This document shows positions 1 to 5,566 of a stretch of 5,597 nucleotides of DNA, in pieces. The DNA is from Bryobacterales bacterium (GTDB taxonomy: Bacteria; Acidobacteriota; Terriglobia; Bryobacterales; Bryobacteraceae), in NCBI GenBank assembly GCA_003132905.1, contig PKZC01000288.1, forward strand, positions 5,128 to 10,724, in the 5' to 3' direction. The number at the start of each line of letters is the position of its first letter. The first letter of the stretch is position 1. A program made the translations under genes and the position numbers. Below the pieces are notes generated by a model. It was not told where the DNA came from and did no database searches. It worked only from the letters and a program-made list of their open reading frames with translations.

Positions 1-1177
1 AGCGCCGGGCGGCGTCGGATTCAGAAAGGATGCCATCCCGGACCGCGACCTCGGCGACGCGCGCGAGATCCACGCCTCGGCCATCGTCCTGGATAGTGAC
101 CGTCAACCGCTGGCCATTGGCGTCGACTCCAAGGGTGACCAGTCCAGAACGGCTCTTCCCTTTCCTGCTGCGCTCCGGCAGCGATTCGATTCCGTGACTC
201 ACCGCATTACGCAGCAAGTGCATGATCGGATCTTTTAAGGCTTCGAGTACTCGCCGGTCCGCGCGGACACCCGCGCTGGTGGCTCGAAACTCGATCTCTT
301 TGCCTTCGTCGCGCGCGAGATCGCGCATCATCTTCCGATAGCCTTCCAGCAGGCTCTCGGCCGGTACCATGCGCGCTTGCCAGACGTCCCGCTGGAGCTG
401 CTTTCCAAGTTGCCGCATGTTCCAGGAACTACGGTGGTGTAAGCGGCGGGCTGCGCGCGCCTCCCTCGAGATAGAGCGTAGCTGCCGTTCCTGGGAGTCC
501 AGCAAAGAGGTGAGACGCGAGTTTTCCCGCGATGCCGCCAAGTGGCTCAGCACGTTTGTGGCGAAGCGGCGCACCCGTTCGGCCTCCTTCTCGACGAACG
601 CGAGGCTCCGCACCAGCCGATCTAGTTCTTCCGTGACCTGGCTTTGACACTGGCTCTCGGTGACCAAACCTCCGGCTGTACGAAACAGTCCGTCGAAGTT
701 TTGAGCGGTAATCCTGACCGTGTCGAGGGGCTGAAAGCCGGAACCCGGCGCCGGCGTCTCCGGAGGCAGTTCGGCAGAGATGGCGCTCTCTATTCCGAGG
801 ATCTGTTCAATGGCCCGCAATGCTGCCGGGACAGTTTCGGCAGGCCGGTTTTCAGCCAGAGCCGCGATGCAATCTTCGCTGGCGTCGAGGACTTGTTGCA
901 CGACGCTGGTCACATCCTTATCGAGAGCGCATTGGCCCTGCCTGACTCGCGAGAACAGGCTCTCCAGACGATGGGCTAGTCCCTCTATCGAGTGAAGATC
1001 CACCGCGCGAGCCGCTCCCTTGAGACTGTGAGCCCGGCGAAAGACCTCTTCGAGCTCTGGCCCCGCCGGTTGTGCTCCAGTGTTCTGGATCATCGTCAGG
1101 AGCGAACGTATCTGCTCCACGTGATCGCGGTGTTCAATCTGGAAAGTGGCCAGCAGCTTCTGTTGAATATCTTTCAA
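1..1177 (-). CDS. cheA: CheA-type chemosensory histidine kinase, Wsp/ACF-like, N-terminal 392 codons (truncated by window edge)
   Basis: CheA kinases autophosphorylate a histidine in the P1 (HPt) domain using ATP bound by P4, then pass phosphate to response regulators in cytoplasmic receptor arrays. Residues 1-110 form P1, with the phospho-acceptor His50 in HSLKGAAR. A short Pro/Glu-rich linker (about 136-148) leads straight to P3, which begins at VRITAQNFDGL (154), so no P2 regulator-docking domain is present. P3 continues as a long charged helical stretch to RMVP (269-272). P4 follows, with the N box HLLRNAVSHGIE (320-331) and the G1 box DDGRGVD (364-370). The rest of P4, the P5 CheW-like domain and any fused receiver domain lie off the left edge. 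The start is TTG: the frame is closed by the TAA of the upstream MCP gene, an AAGGA sits 8 bases before TTG, and the first in-frame ATG (codon 29) would remove P1 helix 1. The gap to the MCP stop codon is 12 bases. Identity as CheA is firm. The WspE-like assignment is inferred from domain layout. Confidence 0.95.
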   Translation of the reverse strand, partial: MKDIQQKLLATFQIEHRDHVEQIRSLLTMIQNTGAQPAGPELEEVFRRAHSLKGAARAVDLHSIEGLAHRLESLFSRVRQGQCALDKDVTSVVQQVLDASEDCIAALAENRPAETVPAALRAIEQILGIESAISAELPPETPAPGSGFQPLDTVRITAQNFDGLFRTAGGLVTESQCQSQVTEELDRLVRSLAFVEKEAERVRRFATNVLSHLAASRENSRLTSLLDSQERQLRSISREARAARRLHHRSSWNMRQLGKQLQRDVWQARMVPAESLLEGYRKMMRDLARDEGKEIEFRATSAGVRADRRVLEALKDPIMHLLRNAVSHGIESLPERSRKGKSRSGLVTLGVDANGQRLTVTIQDDGRGVDLARVAEVAVRDGILSESDAARR

Positions 1178-1185
1178 GCAGCTTT

Positions 1186-1190
1186 TCCTT
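1186..1190 (-). promoter_or_regulatory. Ribosome binding site that fixes the TTG start of cheA
   Basis: On the minus strand AAGGA begins on the last base of the MCP TAA stop codon and lies 8 bases before TTG at 1177-1175. The frame has no ATG or GTG between that stop codon and TTG, so this site decides the start. Confidence 0.7.
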
Positions 1191-2803
1191 TACAGGCGGT
1201 AGCGCTCCACTGCCTTTTGCAGTTGTTGGGACAACGCGGTTAGGTTTAGCGCTGCCTTTTCGAGCTGTTGGGTGCTGGCTGCGGTCTGCTGGCTGGCTTG
1301 TCCGATGTCGCGTACGGCCTGCGCTACTTGCGTGAAGCCGATTTGCTGCTGATTGGAGCCCGCGACAATTTGCTGAAACGCTTGCACACTTTGCTGGATA
1401 CTGTCCGTCATCGTCCGGATGGTACGGTTCGCGACGTCCGCCTGCTGCTTGCCCGAGTCCACGCGCTTGACGGCCTCTTCAGTTAACATGACCGAGCTGT
1501 TGATGCCTTTCTGAATGTCTCCCAGGATCACGCGCACCTGCACGGTCGCTTCGCGCGACTGATCGGCAAGGTTCTTGACCTCACTTGCGATTACGGTAAA
1601 GCTGCGCCCATGCTCTCCCGCGGCAGCTGCCTCGATGGCCGCGTTGAGCGCCAACAAGTGGGACTGTTCGGCGATATCGTTCACAGTGGAAATAATTTCG
1701 CCGATCGCTTGTGTCTTTTCGCTCAGAGACACTACGTTCTCTGCGACGGCTTCAGCCTGCTCGCGAATACCTTCCATCGTTCGCGTGGTATTTTCCATCG
1801 CCTGTAACCCAGCGTGACTAGCGGTGGCGGTGGCCTCGGCCGATGCGGCCACCTGTTTTGCGCGTTCTGAGATCTGAACGCCCGATTGGGCAACCTCCTC
1901 CATCGTGATGGTGGTTTGTTGAACCGCTGCGGCCTGTTCTCCCGTGCTGGCGGCCTGCTGTTGCGTGGATGCCAGAATTTCGGCTGAAGCGGAGGCTAGG
2001 TTCTCAGTTGCGAAACGCGCCTGGGAAGCTACATCCTTGAGCCCGACCACCATTAGGTCGAGGCACTTGCCCAGTTCTCCCAACTCGTCGGTGCTCGATA
2101 TCTTCGCCTGCTGAGTCAGATCTCCCTCTCCCACTAGTCCGACAAACTGCATGAATGTTGCGAGGGGGCCGGTGATCGAACGCTGAATAAGGACGCCAAC
2201 GATGGAGACCAGAACGAGCACCGTCAGGCCTCCCACAATCATCACCCTGGAAGAGAATTGAGCTGTCGCCTTCGCCCGCTCCGCGCGCTCTTGCAACAAC
2301 GACGTTTCCTCCTGATCCATTTCGCTTATCGTCCGGCGGATATCGTCCATTAGGTTCTTACCTCGGTCCGAGAGGACTAAATCAATTGCCGCGCGCTCCT
2401 TCCCCTGCCTTCGGAGTGCGATGGTCTCGGCTAGCTCGGAGAGCTTAGCTGCCACCATCGGCTGTAGTGCCGCGATCCGTGACTGTTGTCGAGGATTGTC
2501 TAGTGTCAGGTCTCGGAGTTGCTGGATGTCGCTGTTGACAATCTTGAGTGCCTCCGTGTATGGCTCCAGATAACCTTCTTCGCCCGTAAGGAGAAACCCC
2601 CGCTGTCCGGTTTCCGCGTCTTTGAGCGACGAGAGTGTGTCAGCAAGAGCCCCCTTCACCTTATGCGAGTGCGTGACCCAGTCAGCACTATCCACAAGCT
2701 CGGCGGTAGCGCGGTAGGCAATCACGCCGACTGCGCCAACGATAACCAGGGCCAACCCGTAGCCCAGCAAGATGCGGGTTCCAATTCTCATGTTCACCTT
2801 CAT
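1190..2803 (-). CDS. Methyl-accepting chemotaxis protein with CHASE3 sensor domain, about 40H signalling class
   Basis: This inner-membrane chemoreceptor of 537 residues controls CheA through CheW. Residues 11-30 form TM1. The extracytoplasmic region 33-180 carries a CHASE3 signature (DAETGQRGFLLTGEEGYLEPY spans 62-82). Residues 187-207 form TM2. HAMP follows (208-260) with Pro213, GDL (227-229) and the DELG element (239-242). The rest is a long antiparallel coiled coil whose hairpin tip is about 375-410, with LLALNAAIEAA at 383-393. Likely methylation sites are the QQ and EE pairs near 295-296 and 302-303, flanked by Ala/Thr. The tip departs from consensus: His382 replaces the usual Asn, and Ala394 replaces the usual Arg/Lys (Tsr R388). 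The protein ends in VERYRL, with no NWETF-type CheR tether. The start at 2803 has a perfect AAGGAG (2815-2820) 11 bases upstream and overlaps the previous stop codon as ATGA. An alternative start is Met5. CHASE3 ligands are generally unknown, so the signal cannot be stated. Confidence 0.97.
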   Translation of the reverse strand: MKVNMRIGTRILLGYGLALVIVGAVGVIAYRATAELVDSADWVTHSHKVKGALADTLSSLKDAETGQRGFLLTGEEGYLEPYTEALKIVNSDIQQLRDLTLDNPRQQSRIAALQPMVAAKLSELAETIALRRQGKERAAIDLVLSDRGKNLMDDIRRTISEMDQEETSLLQERAERAKATAQFSSRVMIVGGLTVLVLVSIVGVLIQRSITGPLATFMQFVGLVGEGDLTQQAKISSTDELGELGKCLDLMVVGLKDVASQARFATENLASASAEILASTQQQAASTGEQAAAVQQTTITMEEVAQSGVQISERAKQVAASAEATATASHAGLQAMENTTRTMEGIREQAEAVAENVVSLSEKTQAIGEIISTVNDIAEQSHLLALNAAIEAAAAGEHGRSFTVIASEVKNLADQSREATVQVRVILGDIQKGINSSVMLTEEAVKRVDSGKQQADVANRTIRTMTDSIQQSVQAFQQIVAGSNQQQIGFTQVAQAVRDIGQASQQTAASTQQLEKAALNLTALSQQLQKAVERYRL

Positions 2804-3369
2804 ATGGATCGTGACTCCTTTGCCGAAAACACGGCTGACAGCATGGTCTCGACGTCGAGCAGCCCGAGAGTACCGGACGCAACAGCTTGGATGTAACGTC
2901 CTTCGGGGGGACGGCTCAATTCTTCTGAATCAATCTCGCGGAGGTCCTCGACAGCGTCTACTTTCAAGGCACCTTGGTGGCGTAAGACCAGGACAGCGCC
3001 GGAATTAGTCGACGCGCTTCCCGAGAGCATCAGTGCCAAGTCAATCACAGGCCGAAGCTCTCCTCGCAGGCTGATCACTCCCAGAAACTGGGGTGACCCG
3101 CCCGGTACTCGGGTGCAACCCTGAAACGGCAGAACTTCAGCCAATTCATGGAGCGCGACTGCGTACCGCTCTTGCCCCAAACGGAAAATCAGTGCGGGAA
3201 TATGGCGGGATGCCGTCCGATTTGCTGCGCGCTCCTTGGCCAGCTGGACAGCTCGTTGATGGAAGACAATCTTGATGCGTTCGGGGCTTTCTGAAAGGGT
3301 CTCCAGCAGTGACTCCTCGTTTCTTTGGAGCCGCTGTCGCACCTCGTCCCATCGAATGGCTTGTTTCAT
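2800..3369 (-). CDS. cheW: CheW-like coupling protein with N-terminal helical extension (WspD-like)
   Basis: CheW proteins bridge the receptor tip and the CheA P5 domain in cytoplasmic arrays. This one has 189 residues. Residues 1-55 form a charged, probably helical extension (RIKIVFHQRAVQLAKER at 31-47) of the type seen in WspD-like adaptors. The CheW SH3-like fold occupies about 57-187. It contains FRLGQERYAV (62-71), FLGVISLRGELRPVIDL (95-111) and a closing YIQAVASGTLGLLDVE (159-174). Arg102 of SLRG matches the conserved receptor-contact arginine of CheW (E. coli R62). The chosen start (3369) overlaps the cheR stop codon as ATGA. The frame stays open upstream to 3501, but those 44 residues are Arg-rich, overlap cheR's TPR region and have no counterpart in CheW, so I reject the longer form. 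The ribosome site is weak (GGGTG), consistent with translation coupled to cheR. The 3' end overlaps the MCP start as ATGA. Confidence 0.93.
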   Translation of the reverse strand: MKQAIRWDEVRQRLQRNEESLLETLSESPERIKIVFHQRAVQLAKERAANRTASRHIPALIFRLGQERYAVALHELAEVLPFQGCTRVPGGSPQFLGVISLRGELRPVIDLALMLSGSASTNSGAVLVLRHQGALKVDAVEDLREIDSEELSRPPEGRYIQAVASGTLGLLDVETMLSAVFSAKESRSI

Positions 3370-4772
3370 GCTTGCACCCGAAGACTTTCGATCTGCATTT
3401 GCGCGAGTTTTCTGAGCTCGGCCACGCGAATGCCGTCTGCGTCTGTCAAGATCGCGTCGCCGGACAAAGCGGACAGCACGTTCAAAGCGTTGTTGAAGCA
3501 CCGCTCGGCCTGGCGCAGATCACCATGCGACCGCAGGAGCCGTCCCAGGTGATAGTGCGCAAGAACAGCCTGGCGGTCCAGATAAATGGCCCTTCGAAGA
3601 GACCGCTCCGATTCGGCATAGTTCCCCAATTGTTCCAGGACCAACGCATAGTGAAAATGAGCCAGGGCATTCAGGTTGTCAAATTCGAGCAACTCTTTTC
3701 CGCAGCGAGCTGCGCTTTCCCAATCACCCTGGTCGGCTCGGTGGCGAAGATGGTCGAGCGTGGGAACCGGACTCTCCATTACTGACTCCACGACGGCCAC
3801 TTCTGCCGGTTCGGGCAGCGCAGTCTCCGGAAGTTCCAATGGCAGCGCGAGCGGCGGCCTTAGGCTCGGAAACGACGCCGCCTCCCAGAAGTCCGGACCG
3901 GATCGGACCGGTCGCTGATACAACGTGACTCCAGGAGCATTGACGGCTTGAAATGACGTGAAGTGGGTCATGTTCGGCTCGGAAGGACCCACCAATAGCC
4001 AGGACCCAGGCGCTAAACAGTCATGAAACCGGCGAGTGATCTTCTGCATCAACTTCGGGCCAAAATAGATCATCACGTTGCGGCAGATGATCAGGTCGAA
4101 AGCGGCAGTATCGTTGAACTGCGGGGGAAAGCCGTCATCCACCAGATTATGGAATTGAAATGAGACTCCCAGTTTGTATTCGGGTGCGATGATCCATTGT
4201 TTTCCTTGCGCTTCAAAGCAGGCTCGCTTCAAGCTCTCGGGAATGGAGCGAAGGGACCACGGTTCAAACCTGCCTTCGCGTGCCGTCGCCAGACATTGCC
4301 GGTTGATGTCTGTGCCGAGGATGGACACCTCCCACCCGACGACCAACTGCGGCAACTCCCTTCGCAAGAGGATGGATAAAGAATACGGCTCGGCCCCGTC
4401 CGCGCAACCGGCGCACCATACTCGCAGGCGCCGGCTAGCCGCATTTCGTGCGATGAGATCTGGCAACACTAAATCGCGAAGGGCATCGAAGTGTTCGCGA
4501 TGGCGAAAGAAGTAGGTCTCTCCGATCGTGATTTCTTCGATCAGGGCATCCATCTCGGAGGGCCCGCGGTCGGGATCGCGCAAGATTTCAAGGTAAGGCG
4601 CGCAGCTCTGGAAACCGAAGTCCGCGAGACGCCGGCGAAGACGCCGGGCCAAGTCCCCGTCCTTGTCGCTGTAGTAGGCCAGCCCGGTGGACTCGATCAA
4701 ATGCTCCTTCAGATGCGGATATAGGGGATCGTTTAACAGCTCGTCGGCAGGACCTTGAGGTGTCGGACTCAT
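3366..4772 (-). CDS. cheR: CheR-type chemoreceptor glutamate methyltransferase with C-terminal TPR repeats (WspC-like)
   Basis: CheR transfers the methyl group of S-adenosylmethionine to glutamate side chains on MCPs, setting receptor sensitivity. This protein has 468 residues against roughly 275-290 for a minimal CheR. Residues 12-85 are the small all-helical N-domain. TIGETYFFRH (82-91) is the conserved T..FFR segment at the active site. The Rossmann domain carries WCAGCADGAEPYSLS (119-133, SAM motif I), LGTDIN (152-157, Asp155 expected to hold the SAM ribose) and FDLIICRNVMIYF (225-237). A Pro/Glu-rich linker (about 290-338) leads to TPR-like helices: a partial repeat near 348-366 and two fuller ones at about 369-402 and 403-436. 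TPR-tailed CheRs such as WspC act in non-flagellar chemosensory systems, where the TPRs are thought to mediate protein contacts. The ATG overlaps the upstream cheW stop codon (ATGA), with GGGAG 11 bases before it, and the gene ends in a second ATGA overlap. The function call is secure. The exact TPR partner is unknown. Confidence 0.96.
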   Translation of the reverse strand: MSPTPQGPADELLNDPLYPHLKEHLIESTGLAYYSDKDGDLARRLRRRLADFGFQSCAPYLEILRDPDRGPSEMDALIEEITIGETYFFRHREHFDALRDLVLPDLIARNAASRRLRVWCAGCADGAEPYSLSILLRRELPQLVVGWEVSILGTDINRQCLATAREGRFEPWSLRSIPESLKRACFEAQGKQWIIAPEYKLGVSFQFHNLVDDGFPPQFNDTAAFDLIICRNVMIYFGPKLMQKITRRFHDCLAPGSWLLVGPSEPNMTHFTSFQAVNAPGVTLYQRPVRSGPDFWEAASFPSLRPPLALPLELPETALPEPAEVAVVESVMESPVPTLDHLRHRADQGDWESAARCGKELLEFDNLNALAHFHYALVLEQLGNYAESERSLRRAIYLDRQAVLAHYHLGRLLRSHGDLRQAERCFNNALNVLSALSGDAILTDADGIRVAELRKLAQMQIESLRVQA

Positions 4773-5323
4773 GCTCGGCTAGTCTCCCAATCCTGGAGGC
4801 GTCGCTCTGCCATGGCCTGAAACTGCGAAAGCGCCTCCCGCTCTTTTGCTAGGAGCATCCGGTTGAGAGACAGGATGTGAACGATCTCATCTCGAATGAC
4901 CACTACCGCTTCGGCACACCCGTTAAATGAATCCTCTTGGCTAGTGGGAAGGATCTCGTTGTCCGGAGCGATGACAACCTCGCTCACCCGGTCCACAAGT
5001 ACCGCGATTCTGGCTTCGCCGGGAGTTCTCAATATGACGAGCATCGAATATAGGCCCACCCGTTGAGGTGGTAGTCCAAACAACCGGTCGAGCCGCATAA
5101 CCGGTATCGCCGCTCCTCCCAGATTGAGGATGCCTTCCAGCGCCGGTGGTAAGCCGGGAGGGCACGCCAGTTCAGCCATCGGTGTGATTCGTTCTACGTC
5201 TTCCCGGTACAATGCGGCGAACCGATTTGACAATCGCAACACCACCAGAGCACGGCCAGCGTGAAGCGCCGCCACACCCCGCGTCGATTGGAGACTTACA
5301 GACTCCGTTGAGCTAAAAGACAT
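4769..5323 (-). CDS. cheW: CheW-like coupling protein, first gene of the operon
   Basis: This is a receptor-CheA adaptor of 184 residues from the ATG at 5323. The CheW fold runs about 24-158: VVLRLSNRFAALYREDVERI (27-46), GILNLGGAAIPVMRLDRLF (64-82), and IAVLVDRVSEVV (106-117) as the RVDRV-like strand. The extended C-terminal helix (155-184) is rich in Lys, Glu, Gln and Arg and ends DWETSRA. The conserved CheW arginine of NLRG (E. coli R62) is Gly69 here, whereas the second CheW of the operon keeps it, so the two adaptors probably play different roles. The start is not settled. A TTG at 5347 would add 8 residues (MERRIECR) but has no ribosome site. ATG 5323 has only a GAGAAG some 13 bases upstream, and I prefer it because the extra residues have no match to the CheW fold. 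The 3' end overlaps cheR as ATGA. The gene is the likely start of the transcription unit, following an AT-rich leader. Confidence 0.93.
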   Translation of the reverse strand: MSFSSTESVSLQSTRGVAALHAGRALVVLRLSNRFAALYREDVERITPMAELACPPGLPPALEGILNLGGAAIPVMRLDRLFGLPPQRVGLYSMLVILRTPGEARIAVLVDRVSEVVIAPDNEILPTSQEDSFNGCAEAVVVIRDEIVHILSLNRMLLAKEREALSQFQAMAERRLQDWETSRA

Positions 5324-5414
5324 CCGACATTCAATTCTTCTCTCCAAGGGGCCCGGCGAACAGCACGTCGAAAGGCCTCCGGTACTTCAGAAATTGCTCT
5401 GTATCGAATACCAG

Positions 5415-5446
5415 ATCGGCCCAAGAACCTAATCGATTGGGCCAAT
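5415..5446 (-). repeat. Inverted repeat able to form a leader hairpin
   Basis: The arms ATTGGCCCAA and TTGGGCCGAT (minus strand) are separated by 12 bases. Seven bases (GGCCCAA/TTGGGCC) match exactly as DNA. In RNA made from the minus strand all ten positions pair, one as a G-U wobble. No run of T follows, so it is not a standard terminator. It lies between the promoter-like hexamers and the cheW start and could be an operator or a leader hairpin. Confidence 0.5.
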
Positions 5447-5460
5447 TCATCAACTCCGGA

Positions 5461-5512
5461 AATATAATCGACAGAATGAGGTAAACACATTAGATTAATC
5501 GCGGAGTGTCAA
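5461..5512 (-). promoter_or_regulatory. Candidate sigma70-type promoter elements for the che operon
   Basis: On the minus strand a perfect TTGACA (-35 consensus) lies at 5507-5512, and a TATATT (close to the -10 consensus) at 5461-5466. They do not form one promoter, because about 40 bases separate them. At the usual 17-base distance from TTGACA the hexamer is TGTGTT (3 of 6 matches). TAATGT occurs at 14 bases, which is short. TATATT lacks a good -35 partner. The elements are plausible by position, 138-190 bases before the cheW ATG, but the exact promoter is uncertain. Confidence 0.3.
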
Positions 5513-5530
5513 CTCGGGCGTAATGGTTCA

Positions 5531-5566
5531 ATAGCTTGTAATCACCCGTCGGTGAAATCAAGCTAT
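5531..5566. repeat. Nested inverted repeat (36 bases) upstream of the operon
   Basis: The outer arms ATAGCTTG (5531-5538) and CAAGCTAT (5559-5566) are exact inverted repeats of 8 bases. Inside them TCACC (5542-5546) and GGTGA (5551-5555) form a second exact 5-base pair around a CGTC loop. The two stems are separated by a symmetric 3x3 mismatch. No T-run follows on either strand. It ends 18 bases before the TTGACA hexamer on the operon side, a position suited to a regulator binding site. A terminator of an unseen neighbour is an alternative. Confidence 0.6.

Noticed and set aside
429..650. A 73-residue minus-strand open frame inside cheA
   Set aside because: It is out of frame with cheA, whose long-helix P3 coding is continuous here. 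It shows no recognisable motif.
369..1486. Several plus-strand open frames of 71-111 codons opposite cheA and the MCP
   Set aside because: They lie antisense to clear coding sequence with conserved motifs and carry low-complexity Arg/Ser-rich products typical of shadows in GC-rich DNA.
3370..3501. Extension of the second cheW to an upstream start, giving 233 residues
   Set aside because: The extra 44 residues are Arg-rich out-of-frame sequence from the cheR TPR region. The ATG at 3369 forms the same ATGA overlap as the other junctions and begins right at the expected helical extension.
3309..3785. A 158-codon plus-strand open frame opposite cheR
   Set aside because: It is antisense to the TPR and linker part of cheR. 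No family resemblance or ribosome site was seen.
5324..5347. TTG start at 5347 for the first cheW
   Set aside because: No ribosome site precedes it and the added residues are outside the CheW fold. It remains possible, and is noted as an alternative in the gene entry.
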